DNA of 64,000 bases from Hippopus hippopus (taxonomy: Eukaryota; Mollusca; Bivalvia; Cardiida; Cardiidae). Below, piece after piece: positions 32,201 to 44,814 of the stretch (its first letter is position 1; every line of letters begins with the position of its first letter). A model generated the notes under the pieces. It saw nothing but the letters and a program-made list of their open reading frames with translations. It was not told where the DNA came from and did no database searches. Made by a program: the position numbers and the translations under genes. The stretch spans positions 1,674,001 to 1,738,000 of the forward strand of contig OX328113.1 in NCBI GenBank assembly GCA_946811185.2. The letters are read 5' to 3'.

Positions 32201-33699
32201 ATTTATGAAAATACTTACGCAAGCTTTGTAAAACGCACATAAGAATTTCGTCACATTTATGTAAGTGAAAACTTAACTCTTTACAGGAGCGTAGCCATGA
32301 TATTTGTAATGTTGAAGCCAACGCCATGGGCGTTGGGCGAGTGCCAAAGGCACAAGCAGGGAGGAGAGCATGAAAGGGGAGGCTCCCCCCCCCCCCCCCC
32401 CCCAGGGGGCTTCAGGGGATCTCCCCCGAGAAAATTTTGAAAATTTGGTGTGATTTGGTGGCATCTGGTGATATCTGAACGGGCGTGTTGCTATCAAAAT
32501 TTTGAAGACTTTTAGATAATTATTTTGTGAAAACTGGAGGAGAAATTGATTTTGAAACTAGAACAAATCCTACCATGTTGTATTATCTGTTTGTTTACAT
32601 TGATGATTGCCGACGATTAGCCGACTTTTCGTCATAAATCTCTGCAGTGACGTAATAGTGACGTAAACACCATGTGATCATTCAAGGCGTTGAAACAAAA
32701 CTTTCATTCACTTAATCGTTTTGTCCCCATTCTAGGCTTGAAAAACTTAAGTTTATCGACAGTGTAAACACAAATGATGACACAGGCTGATCACCGCTTA
32801 TTCATTTATCATCAATACAGTAAGAGTTTACTACATCTAAATAAGAAAACAGGTGCAGAATGAGCAATCTTACTCTCCGATGACAATTTTGGAAGTGTAA
32901 ACAATCATCCTGTGTACTACATCATAGCACTAATGAGATGCAATTTTATCACGTGACATTCTCGAAGACCTATTTTGAATATAAACGAACGATAACGAAG
33001 GTTGTCTCGATCAATGGCGTCCCTGAAATCGACGGGCTTCTCCATGCATTTTCGCACACGTATATCATGGCAACCAATGCGGTAACCGACACGTTCGAGT
33101 TTTCTTCGATCTTATATATGTGTGTTGTGATGGGTTATCCGATATATTTTCGAGTTATTAACGGTGAAAATCACCTGTTTTTGACCTTTGGGTATTCCAA
33201 CCCAACTACCCTGGTCTCAAGTCCTGTACAAAACCAACAACCAGTCTGCCGATATACTAGATATACGAGAGATACCTCAAGAGAGATTCACATTTTAACC
33301 TACAGTCCACTTTCGAAAACATTGTGGCAGGAAGAGAAATTGCTTGTTAGGGGTTATTTTTCTGCCAGTGTGTTCACATTTTTACAATAACCTCAGGGGC
33401 ATGTACATGTTTTCACAACTCATCAATTTCAAACTCTCCTAGGTACACAATACTTGTTCACAGAAAATTGCATGCACCCTCAAGGCTAAAAGGTACACAA
33501 TTGGGTATTGTGATATGAAAAACATGCTAAAACAACACTATGACCCCAACTCATGCCAAGAATTTGACAACACAGTATACATGTTGCAAAAATCCAATTT
33601 TCATAGCCACACCCTTTTGATACCTATACTCATTCTCTTTTTGAACCAAACAAAACAAAAATCTTATCTCAATTGATATTATTTGCTGTTGTTACATCA
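32201..33699. other. Non-coding DNA with poly-C tract and paired CRE half-sites
   Basis: A C run of about 21 at 32382-32402. GTGACGTAATAGTGACGTAA at 32647-32666 carries two TGACGTAA words 12 bp apart. The 150-codon open frame 32938-33390 on the plus strand has no recognisable motif and ends in P-like sequence; I do not call it a gene. Confidence 0.45.
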
Positions 33700-34220
33700 A
33701 GTGAGGCTAAAAGATAGGTTTTTGAAAGGGTAGAAAACATTTGTAGAAAAATGGGAAAAATGATGGTTACCACCATTGTCCCATTATTTTCAGTAGCTTT
33801 CCATTGCCATGTTACACTTAGGATGCTAGGTGTGACTCACTGACCTTATGCAAAAGTGCAAATCAAGATCAGACTGATCTTTGATCTACACTGTTTGATA
33901 AGGGCATATATTTTCAAAAAAAAAAAAACCCTTGAAACAGCGGAATTTGAGTTTTACTATCGGCTTAACCCTTTATCAAACGACAAAATTTTGGACTGGA
34001 CCAAATTGAAAGCACTTGCAGAAGACAAATGTTACTAAAATAATAATTTCTTTCTGTGGTAGGGTGGAAAACATTGTGGGAAAAGGAGAAAATGCTGGTT
34101 ACCAGCATTTTCTTCTATTCCCACAATGTTTTCAAAAGGCTTCTTCTTTGGGGTCGTTAAAACCAGTGATTGTTTGGTAAAGGGTTAATGGTTTCATTTT
34201 ACTTAGTGGGATAAGGGTTA
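33700..34220. mobile_element. P fragment, then a Q element split by a P insertion
   Basis: 33700-33805 is an eroded P core. Q runs from about 33824 (TTACACTTAGGATGCTAGG) to CGGC, is interrupted by P (33965-34188) and resumes with TGGTTTCATTTTACTTAGTG and GGGATAAGGGTTAA (34220). Confidence 0.75.
33965..34188 (+). mobile_element. Family P element nested in Q
   Basis: Complete, TTAACCCTTTATCAAACGAC ... TTTGGTAAAGGGTTAA. Excising it leaves ATCGGCTTAATGGTTTC, matching the intact Q element ATCGGCTTGAAAGTTT at 14975-14990. P came after Q here, the reverse of the nest at 1595-1942. Confidence 0.85.
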
Positions 34221-34388
34221 AAAGCATATTATGTGAGGAGCTTTGGGTTCAAATAGTAACTATAAAGTTACTTCTTGAATAAAACCCATGTTGTGGGTAC
34301 TGAATTGTCTCATTGAGAGAGTTCTAATGAGTGCCCATAACATAGGCTTCAGTGAAGATATTAATATTATAGGATCCCTTAACTCTCC

Positions 34389-34585
34389 TTAACTCTTTAT
34401 CAAACAACCAAAATTTGGTATTCAACCAAGTTGAAAGCTTAATGATTGCTGTCTTTGAAACAGAAGAAATCACTATGGAAAAAGGAGAAAATGCTGGTTA
34501 CCAGCATTTTCTCCTTTTTCCACAATGTTTTCAAAAGCCTTCTTCTTCAGGGTCATTAAAACCGGGCATGGCATGGTAAAGATCA
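34389..34585 (+). mobile_element. Family P with paired palindrome changes
   Basis: TTAACTCTTTATCAAACAAC start. Arms TGGAAAAAGGAGAAAAT / ATTTTCTCCTTTTTCCA, both changed from GGGAAAA. The end is eroded (ATGGTAAAGATC). Confidence 0.75.
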
Positions 34586-34889
34586 AATAAATCATTAAGC
34601 AATAGGACTTTGACTAATTTACAATACTTCTCAGATCTGCAACAGAAATATATATCAAAAGAACTTTTTACAGTGCTGCAGTGGGAAGCTTTGGAAAACT
34701 CTGTGGTTTTCCTACCCTACCTAGAAAATGCTGCCGATCCTAAACTTTTTATGCTACGATTGAAAAAAAAAATGTGTCTGGTGCGATTTCAGTGCATGGT
34801 CCATTAAAAAGTTTCTGCGGAAAAAAAATACCTACCTACCCTACCCACAGCATCTCAAGCCGAAACCCTAAGCACAGATATTTTTTTGC
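34586..34889. other. Non-coding DNA, nothing recognised
   Basis: ACCTACCTACCCTACCC-type repeats near 34840 and CTACCCTACCTAG near 34712. The open frame has no motif. Confidence 0.45.
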
Positions 34890-35128
34890 TAGGCTTTACC
34901 AAATGACAAAATTATTTCAGACTTGTACTAATTGAAAGCCTTTTCAGAAGAAAAATGAAATGTGGCTGAAACAATGAGATTTGTCTTAAAATCACTGTTG
35001 AAACACTTGGTTGGAAACACTGTGGGATAAGGAGAAATGCTGGTTACTGATGTTTTCTCTATCTTCCACATTGTTTTCAAACACATTCATCCTTTGTTAA
35101 AGTTTGGGATTGTGTAGGAAAGGGTTAA
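34890..35128 (+). mobile_element. Family P element abutting a candidate exon
   Basis: GCTTTACCAAATGACAAAAT start, diverged palindrome, end GTGTAGGAAAGGGTTAA at 35128. The terminal TTAA lies 4 bp beyond the end of the candidate exon 35133-35219. Confidence 0.75.
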
Positions 35129-35132
35129 ATGC

Positions 35133-35219
35133 CTGCAATAATTTTGTAATTTGAGTAAGTTCTCAGCTGGTTTCACAATAGCCTGTGTAGTCACAAGTTG
35201 AATGCCACATTTAAGGCCA
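35133..35219 (-). CDS. Candidate 87-bp internal exon with a GC donor
   Basis: The minus-strand acceptor GGAACTGTCCATTTACTCAG opens 1 + 28 codons + 2 nt: GLKCGIQLVTTQAIVKPAEN then LLKLQNYC. Its first base completes TT left by 36363-36511 (Phe). No GT donor follows; the likely boundary is TTGCAG|GCATTTAA, a GC donor immediately followed by the TTAA of a P element. The other frames are closed. Product unknown. Confidence 0.4.
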
Positions 35220-36362
35220 CTGAGTAAATGGACAGTTCCAACCAAGAAACAAAAACAAATATAATATTCCATTTTCAAGTTTGTTTAGTGAAGTATTTCA
35301 CAACATGGCAGGTGGTGGTAGATCTAAGATCAGACTGTGTTCAATACATAAATGATAATCAAACTCTACAATTTATTCATTACTTATTATGGTTTCAATC
35401 TGTACCAGATAACAAAATTCTAGACTTGTCTACATTGAAAGCATTTGCTGACTACTTAATAATTAATACTCAAAAATACTGGTTGACTTTAAAAGGGTAG
35501 AAAACATTGTAGGAAAGGTGAAAATGCTGGTTACCAGCATTTTCTCCTTTTCCCTCAGTGTTTTCAAGAGCTGTCTTACTATTGGTCATTAAAGAACACA
35601 ATTCTTTGGTAATACATCAACTCAGCACAGAACTGACTGCACAATATGCAGTGGGATTTATGATTTACACTGTCTGCTCCAGGGCTGTTTTCATCAATCT
35701 TATTTCTTTGTCATAACTCTTAATTCTAAGACAAGCAATCTGATTGGCTGAGAAAAAATATCTTGAACAACACTATGGCTGGTCTTGGAATTTACAGTCA
35801 GAGTTGGATTTTTTAACTCTTTCATTGTCAAATATGTAAAGTGGTCCTCTTTTGATGGATATAAATACAATCCATTGAAACTTACAAAGATTTTGATTGT
35901 ATAGGCTTGACTAAACAAGCAGACGGTATAGATCAAAGATCAGACTGCATGTTCTGTGCAGTCTCATATTGATCTATGCCATCCGGAAAAGTCACTGTTT
36001 TCGCCAATGGTGCCAAACGGGTTAATGGTTTGTAAATACTGCACGAGATTTGTTCATTTAAACCCTGTACCAAACAACAAATTTTCAGGCTATACCAAAT
36101 TGAAAGCATTTGCAGACGACAAATTAAGTGTGATGTAAACAATGACTTCTGTCATTAATAAGGTAGAAAACATCGTTAGAAAAGGAAAAAATGCTGGTTA
36201 CCAGCATTTTCTCCTTTTCTCACAATGTTTTCAAAAGCCTTCTTTTACAGGGTTGTTAAAACCTGGGACTGTGTGGTAAAGTGTTACACCCAGTACTTTC
36301 TAGGCTACGCCTTAGCCTACCAAACAATATAACTCAATATTACACAAAGGGCAAACACTTAC
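35220..36362. mobile_element. P and Q elements in intron-like DNA
   Basis: P+ at 35396-35612 (TGTACCAGATAACAAAATTC). Q reversed at 35925-36022 (hairpin around CATGTTCTGTGCAGTCT, ending CCAAACGGGTTAA). P+ at 36059-36286 (AAACCCTGTACCAAACAACA ... GTGTGGTAAAGTGTTA) with a paired AGAAAAGG / CCTTTTCT change. A Q scrap lies near 35320. Confidence 0.7.
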
Positions 36363-36511
36363 AAGAAGGAATGAACAGTTATCTTTTCTAACATTATGTA
36401 AACATTGTGATAAAGAGAGCAGTTACTTCTTGTTGCAAGAAATTGTTTCATTACACACAACATTCCCTTGTTTTCCTCCAAACAATATTTTTCTATGCTG
36501 TTCCAATTTTT
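36363..36511 (-). CDS. Candidate 149-bp internal exon
   Basis: The minus-strand frame of 49 codons + 2 nt includes NSIEKYCLEENKGMLCVMKQ and SLYHNVYIMLEKITVHSF before a strong donor TTCTT|GTAAGT. It leaves TT, completed by T of 35133-35219. The acceptor (GACAGTAG) has a poor polypyrimidine tract, the main weakness. The residue mix suggests a folded domain. No family recognised. Confidence 0.4.
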
Positions 36512-38339
<1,828 letters not shown>

Positions 38340-38489
38340 TCCCTGCTATGAATGATTCGTCTCAGGACATTCTCATCCGTGGAAAACCTCAGCTAGTTGT
38401 GACGAGAACCTGGTAAACTTGCAGCGTGGTAAAATAATCATAATGGGAGGCGTATCATAAACGTTTAGATGTTACTGACACTCACAAAC

Positions 38490-39405
38490 ACTTATTGACT
38501 TTTAGCGATAACTGTAAATGACATAAACACATAGATAATATTATTCTCTCAGCATCGAAGCTCTCAGGAATTATGCGTAAGCTAAAATTTACTGTTTGTC
38601 GTAAAACACTAAATCAGCTATATGTTTCTTTCCTAAGGTCAATTCTCGAGTACGCCTCTGTTGTTTGGGACAACTGCACTCTCAATAAAAAGGACAAATT
38701 AGAAAAAAAATCAAATTGAAGCTGGAAGAATTGTTACTGGACTGACGCGCTCAACCAGTTTGTATAATCTTTTTCGTGAAGTATGCTGGCTAACATTATC
38801 AGGGAGATGTAAATATCAAGAGCTTGTTCTTGCCTTCAAAATCACTCATCATATGGTTCCGCAATATTTAAGTTCTCTTTTCCCACAAAACGTTGGTACA
38901 GTAACTCTGTCAGTTATAATTTGAGAAATAATAATGATTCTGTGCTTCTCCCATGCCGCACTACGCTGTTCGAAAAGTCGTGTGTTCCATCTTTACTCTC
39001 CCTCTGGAATCAACTTCCTCTGAACTTCAGACATTTACCTAGAACTGTATTTCATCCTTCAGGCGAGAAATTTCTGACTAAATGTTTCAAATAAACAATG
39101 TCCCGTCATATTTTTCCCATGAAACGCACTATCATTCAGTAATTCATGCAAGAATACGAAACAATTGTACTTAAAAATTATCTCTTTTTAAACCACATAT
39201 CTTTCGAAAATAGATGTGCCTTTTGTGACGAATGTGAGGACGCTGAGAATTATTTCTTCAAATGTTCCAGATATCAAACTGAACGGCATCAGTTATTTAA
39301 TACTTTAAGACATCTTCATCCCTTGAATTGTCATCTTTTATTACATGGTAACACTGAATTACCTTTAGGAGCAAATATTCTATTTTTTGACACTGTACAT
39401 AACTA
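38490..39405 (+). pseudogene. LINE reverse-transcriptase C-terminal region, 5'-truncated and broken
   Basis: The frames together read SRIMRKLKFTVCRKTLNQLY, RSILEYASVVWDNC, LEAGRIVTGLTRSTSLYNLF, then LSLWNQLPLNFRHLPRT, and finally, in one frame (39146-39405), RCAFCDECEDAENYFFKCSR, a CCHC-like zinc knuckle. This order (post-polymerase thumb, LEYASxVWD motif, C-terminal cysteine motif) is typical of jockey/CR1-style non-LTR retrotransposons. The catalytic polymerase motifs lie upstream and are missing. Frameshifts and stops occur. Confidence 0.8.
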
Positions 39406-39445
39406 GGCCTACATTGCAGCAGGGCGCTTCAGGATGGTTAATTGA

Positions 39446-39707
39446 CCCTATATGGCTTGCAACACGCGAAAAGGGGCATTCGGACATTTGCGTAAAGTGT
39501 CGTCTCGGATCAGCCTGCGCAGTCCGCGCAGGCTAATCCGAGACGGCACTTTACAACTACATTAGATTTTGTGCTACAGCAGACTTGCGCAAAACAGAGA
39601 ATTACATAAAAACGGAAAGTGTAGTGCGCGGAGTGTGCATGCTGATCCGAAACGACACTTTACGCATATGTCCAAATGCCCCTTTTCGCGTGTTGCAAGT
39701 CATATTG
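39446..39707. mobile_element. Family R element inserted in the LINE 3' region
   Basis: Long terminal inverted repeats: ATGGCTTGCAACACGCGAAA at the left and its inverse CGCGTGTTGCAAGTCATAT at the right, with an inner GATCAGCCTGCGCAG/CTGCGCGGACTG region. A second copy is at 50107-50372. Confidence 0.85.
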
Positions 39708-40091
39708 TCTGAAAAGAGTAGAAACGTATCTGAGTCATGCATTCCCACTTCTCTGTCTCTCTCTCTCTCTCTCATATACTCCATATATTATGCCGTATAT
39801 TTGACCCTTTATATATGTATTTTTTCACTCTGTTCTTCCTTTGACTTAACAATATTATTATATTATTATTATTATTATTTCTTTTCAATTAAGATAACGT
39901 TTTATTGTCAAAAATGGTTTTCTGCCATATAGTAAAGTATGTCACATGTATTTCATGATCTATGGGGAGAGCCGTAACTAAGTTATTGAACTTGTGGCTC
40001 GACCCATTTGCGTTTTTTTTTTGCGTTTTTTGTTAATATGTATTGTCCACATACATGTATATAATACATATAACCTGTCAAACTGGTAATT
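39708..40091 (+). other. Probable LINE 3' untranslated region
   Basis: CTCTCTCTCTCTC and (ATT)n tracts, then GGGGAGAGCCGTAACTAAG and TTGCGTTTTTTGTTAATATG. The continuity with the LINE is inferred from position across the R insertion. Confidence 0.45.
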
Positions 40092-41356
40092 TTAGCACTA
40101 CTGGCTGAGGGCAAGCGGGCTTATGTCATGGCCCGGTGTCCGTCATGCGTCCGTGCGTCCGACCGTGCGTGCGTCCGTGCGTGCCTTTGTTAACTCTTAT
40201 TTCAAACATCTTCTTCTCTGAAACTACGAATCCAGTTTCGATGAAATTTCACAGAAATGATCCTGCCATGGTTCTCTTCAGAATTTGTTGAAAGAATTTG
40301 ATTCCATCAAAAACTCTGGTTGCCGTGGCAACAAAACTGAAAAATATTGAAAATCTTTGAAAATCTTTTTGTCTGAAACCATAAGGCCCAGGGCTACCAA
40401 ATTTGGCATGTAGCTATATCTAAAGAATCTCTACCAAGTTCCTTCAAATTATAGACCTGGTGTCAAAATTGACCCCGCCCTAGGGGTCACAAGTTTTACA
40501 AAGGCATATAAAGTGAAAAATTTAGAAATCTTCCTGTACCTAGCCATAAAGCTTAGGGCTACCAAATTTTGCATCTAGCTGTACCAAGAGTGCCAAAATT
40601 ATAGCCCCGAGGTCAAAATTGGCCCCGCCCCGGGGGTCACAAGTTTTACATGGGCTTATATCATGAAAATTTAAGATATTTTCTTGTACCTAGCCATAAG
40701 GCCTAGGGCTACCTAATTTTGCATGTTAGCTTAATCTAGTGGGCCTCTACCAAGAGTGCTCAAATTATAGCCCTAGGGTCATTTTTTACCCCGCCCCAGG
40801 AATCACAAGTTTTACATGGGCTTAGATAAAGAAAATTTGAAAAATTTCCTACCTAACCATAAGGCCTAGGGCTACCAAATTTTGCATATAGCTTCATCTA
40901 GTGGGCCTCTGCCAAGAAGGCCCAAATTACAGCCCTGGGGTCAAGTTTGGTCCAGTCCAGAGGTCACAAGGTTTACATGGGTTTATGAAGTGAAAAATTC
41001 AGAAATCTTCTTGTTACTAACCAAAGACCTAGGGCTACCAAATTAGGCCTGTCTCAGGGGTCTCATGTTTTACAGGGTCTTTTATTGAGCAAACTCTGGA
41101 AATCTGCTTGTTTTTAACCATACATTCTAGACCTGTATTATTTGGTAAGGGGCTTTATCTTGTGGACCTCTACCATGATTCAAATAACTATAGCTCTGTG
41201 ATCAAAAATGGCTTTGCCAAGAGGTCATAATTTTCTCGTGGGATTTTATAGAGAAAATTCTTTATATCTTCTAGTTTGAAACCAATTGGCTAAGTATTGC
41301 GTAGGATTTATACTTAATAGCCAGTGGAGCGATACAGGGCCATCATGGCCCTCTTG
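40092..41356 (-). mobile_element. H1 element, copy 2
   Basis: A reverse copy of 27319-28576: the 5' end (right) is the inverse of CAAGAGGGCCATGATGGCCC, the 3' end (left) TTAGCACTACTGGCT. Internal 185-bp units and the ACGGACGCACG tract are present. The 3' hairpin is eroded (CTTGCCCTCAGCCAG). 1265 bp against 1258 bp for copy 1. Confidence 0.75.
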
Positions 41357-41439
41357 TTTAGAAATACCATGTTTATTTCATTATATTTCTAGCCTGAAAA
41401 GCTGTATTTTAAAAGATTCCAAATAGACTGAAATGTCGG

Positions 41440-41675
41440 AAAATATATGAACCATGCTCTGGCAAAAGGGGGCTTAATGCATCTCCGTGATCAATAGTAC
41501 CATGCAAGTCATCACATAATAATAGATCCATGATACCCACTTTTTTTAGAAACCAACTTTATCACGAGGCTAACTAGGCCTTGGACATACAGAAAATTGA
41601 CCAATAGCGAAAAGTTTCGGCCCAGGTCAGCCTGCGCATTTCGCAGATGCACTAAGCCCCCTTTTCACAGAGCAC

Positions 41676-41745
<70 letters not shown>

Positions 41746-41945
41746 TATATATATGTGTGTGTGTGTGTGTGTGAGCCATGCTGTGGCAAAAGGGGAATTA
41801 ATGCATCTCCGTGATACATTATACCAAAAAAGCTATCACGGGATTATGGATCAATAGGATCCATTTTGTCTGACAAGCGACTCAATCTGGAGGTAGAATG
41901 GTCCTTTGCCATGCAAAAAATTGACCAAAAAGTTTCGACCCATGT
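41440..41945. mobile_element. Two family S copies separated by a microsatellite
   Basis: 41440-41678: GAACCATGCTCTGGCAAAAG ... GCATTTCGCAGATGCACTAA ... CCCCCTTTTCACAGAGC. 41774-41945 repeats the start (GAGCCATGCTGTGGCAAAAG) but lacks the right end. Confidence 0.75.
41679..41772. repeat. Palindromic microsatellite (CA)n(TA)n(CA)n(TA)n(TG)n
   Basis: CA repeats on the left and TG repeats on the right of TATATATA make the whole tract self-complementary. Confidence 0.95.
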
Positions 41946-42335
41946 CAGCCTGTTTGGAAAAGGAGAAAATGTTCGTAACTAGCGCTTTCTCTTTTTTCCA
42001 CAAGGTTTTGTACCCTTCTAGAGAAAAAAATCCCAGTTTAATTCTACTACACAATCCCGACTTTTAACGACCCCGTGCAAGAAGGCTTTTGAAAACATTG
42101 TGGGAAAAGGAGAAAATGCTGGTAACCAGCATTTTCTCCTTTTTCCACAATGTTTTCTACTCTTCCTAAACAAATTTTTATTTTTCAGTCACTTTTGTTT
42201 TGTCGTCTGCAAATGCTTACAATTTGGACCAGTCTAAAATTTTGTCGTTTGGTAAAGAGTTGAACTGTATTTGTGTCGTCTGCAAAGGCTTTGGATTTGG
42301 ACAGGTCCAAAATTGTGTTGTGTGGTACAGAAATA
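41946..42335 (-). mobile_element. Family P copy flanked by two P fragments
   Basis: 41946-42045 is a P core fragment. 42040-42264 is a near-complete minus copy (ACTACACAATCCCGACTTTT ... CGTTTGGTAAAGAGTTGA). 42264-42335 repeats only the far end (GTGTTGTGTGGTACAGA). Confidence 0.75.
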
Positions 42336-43265
42336 AACAAACTCTGTAAGGGATGATTTGTAATCGATAATTTGTGGCAGCATGTAGGATGGTCCTCGCT
42401 GGTACCGCGGTACTTAATTTAGCCGAAAAATTACAATAATATAGAGAACTCGTTTGTATTATTTTCTAATACTGTTATAAACTGTTGCATGTAAATTTAC
42501 GATTAATGTTGCTATTAAAGTTTAAGTCGTGTTTTTCAGACAGAAATATCTAGGTCAAGCTACCATGTCCACTACAGGTGCTCCAAAGGGAGCCCACCAT
42601 GGTACCGCGTTACCTCCTGTAATTTGGAAAATTGTACAATATAATGATTTTTATTTTAAGAAAATGATTTAGCTATTGTACCTTTTGTGTTCGGCGATGA
42701 CTATGACGTCACATCACACGACCTTCACTTGTCAAACGTGAAATATCGGTTTTATGATGAAAAGGGGGTAATTATTCTCAAAACATGGTGGAAAATTGTG
42801 CTTTGATATTGCGTCATTGGAATATTGAAAGTAACTTATCAGTAATGAATACATATCTGATATTTTTTAACCGATGCAATGCAAAAACACTTCAGCTTTC
42901 AATTTGATGGAATAAACAGTGGATAGGTGGCGCTACATATGCAAATTAGGTATTTTCCAGATTACCGCTGTATCATCGATGACGCGATACCAGCGAGGAC
43001 GACTATATACTTATTACTGAGGTTTAACGTGCGGAAACAAATGGCAAAAAGAAAAATTGCTTTTCACCAGCAAGGAGTCCTTTTGCCACATCTTTTCACA
43101 AGTGGTCTGCTATACAAAAGTTGTGTATGGGTGACAGTTTGGTTATGCACTGATAATTTTTACACTGACCAAACAGGGACAATTCTATGCTTCCAAGCTG
43201 ACACTCTGGTTGTAAATCATTCCATGTTTTCCTGTATCCATGTTATCCTGGGTCTACTAGAAGGA
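42336..43265. other. Non-coding DNA, nothing recognised
   Basis: CTGGTACCGCGGTAC and CATGGTACCGCGTTACC near 42395 and 42598 are similar short blocks. The 131-codon open frame at 42927 has no motif and ends inside a P element. Confidence 0.45.
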
Positions 43266-43484
43266 TTAACCCTTTACCAAACGATTCTGTGTTTTAACGA
43301 TCCTGGGGAAAAGGGCCTTTGATAACATTGTGGTAGAAGGAGAAAATGCTTGTAACCAGCATTCTCTCCTTTTCCCAGAATGTTTTTTGAAAAACAAATC
43401 TAATAATTTGCACCACAATTTTGTTGTTGGCTAATGCTTTCAATTTGAGGAAGTCTAAGATTTTGCTGTGTGGTGAAGAGTTAA
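43266..43484 (-). mobile_element. Family P element
   Basis: TTAACCCTTTACCAAACGAT ... GTGTGGTGAAGAGTTAA, both TTAAs intact, palindrome partly eroded. Confidence 0.85.
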
Positions 43485-43500
43485 GTAAATAGAGTTAAGT

Positions 43501-43822
43501 AAATAGAGTTTATTTCATCAGCTTGTGGTTAATATGGGGAAATATTTGCCGAAAAAGGGAAAGGTATGCGAAAATAACGTGTCTATTTTTAGAAATGTTA
43601 TGGGTAAAGAAATGTAATACAAGCTGGGGGGAATTATTTCCCCGTCACAGTGAATATTTTCCTCCTGCCGAAAATCTGGAACTACTTTTTTAAGTTTGTC
43701 AAAAGGGAAAGGTCCGCGAAAATAACTCGTGTCTTACGGCACTCGTTATTTTCGCATTCCTTTCCCTTTTTCGGCAAATATTTCCCCATATTAACCACAA
43801 GCTGATGAAATAAACTCTATTT
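43501..43822. mobile_element. Family T element, young MITE with about 80-bp inverted repeats
   Basis: AAATAGAGTTTATTTCATCA... at the left is inverted at the right (ends TGATGAAATAAACTCTATTT). The arms stay matched with only one or two differences through AATATGGGGAAATATTTGCC and GAAAAAGGGAAAGG. The left flank repeats AGTTAAGTAAATAGAGTT. Confidence 0.9.
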
Positions 43823-44576
43823 CTTGAATGTAAAACACAAACCCTTTACCTCATGGAAAACTGAACTATTCAGTGTTATGGAAAAAGGCCTTTTCTGTCA
43901 TTAGATCATTTTGTGTGTGCTACCATTAAAAATGGCTCATTTTAGGTCAACATTTGAGATTCCCCGTGGGCTTGAAAATGATCCTGATTATAGTCAGTAT
44001 TAGGTAGCAGACAATGTAGACCTATGATCAGACTGAATGTTCACTGCCTTCTTATCTAAATCTACACCATCTGCTCAAGCTATGGGATTATGAAAGATTT
44101 AAAATAGTAAACAGCAGTAAAATTAAAACTAGCTAAGCAGGATTGAGAGCTGATGATTGGGCCAGAAGTCTCAGGTGTACAATTCCTAGTATATTCCCCC
44201 CCCCCCTTTTTTTTTTGTAGTCTACTTGTAGAGACAACATGTATGACTTGTAAGGTAGAGGGGTTTAGTGTTATATCTGTACTGTGTATATATCATTGAT
44301 TGATTGGGTTGTATGCTACTTTCGACATTATTTCAGTTAAATTCATGGAGACAGGTCGCTTATTTTATGTCATCAGTTCTGTATGTAACATGAAGTGAAT
44401 TGCAATATTAAGTCATGATTTGGCAGAGTTCATGCATACAGAGAATACCAGCTACAATTTAGCAAGTAATTGCTACTTAGTCACAGAAACTACATCGGCT
44501 AAATTGTAGCTGGTGATAAATGTTAAAAGGAAAGAGATGTTGTTCATTGGAAAGAAAATGTGTGTTACATGTGGCT
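43823..44576. repeat. Q remnant, SINE tail and small inverted repeat
   Basis: 43990-44080 has GACAATGTAGACCTATGATC (Q). 44290-44350 is a SINE 3' end (GATTGATTGGGTTGTATGC). ACCAGCTACAATTTAGC (44447-44463) is exactly inverted at 44498-44514. Confidence 0.6.
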
Positions 44577-44806
44577 TTAACCCTTTCCCAAACAATCCCA
44601 GGTTTTAAAGACCCAGAGAAAGAAGCCTTTGGAAAACATTGTGGGAAAAAAAGAAAATGCTGGTTACCAGCATTTTATCCTTTTACCACAAGTTTTTCTA
44701 CCCTTCCCAAAACAAATCAAAATTTTTGAGTCCCATTTATTTTTTCGTCTGCAAGTGCTTTCTATTTGGACAAGTCTAGAATTTTGTCATTTTGGTAAAG
44801 AGTTAA
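44577..44806 (-). mobile_element. Family P element
   Basis: TTAACCCTTTCCCAAACAAT ... TTTTGGTAAAGAGTTAA. The palindrome has several changes (GGGAAAAAAAG). Confidence 0.85.
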
Positions 44807-44814
44807 CTGTTTGA

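Noticed and set aside
32938..33390. 150-codon plus-strand ORF
   Set aside because: No motif or splice support, and its end overlaps P-like sequence.
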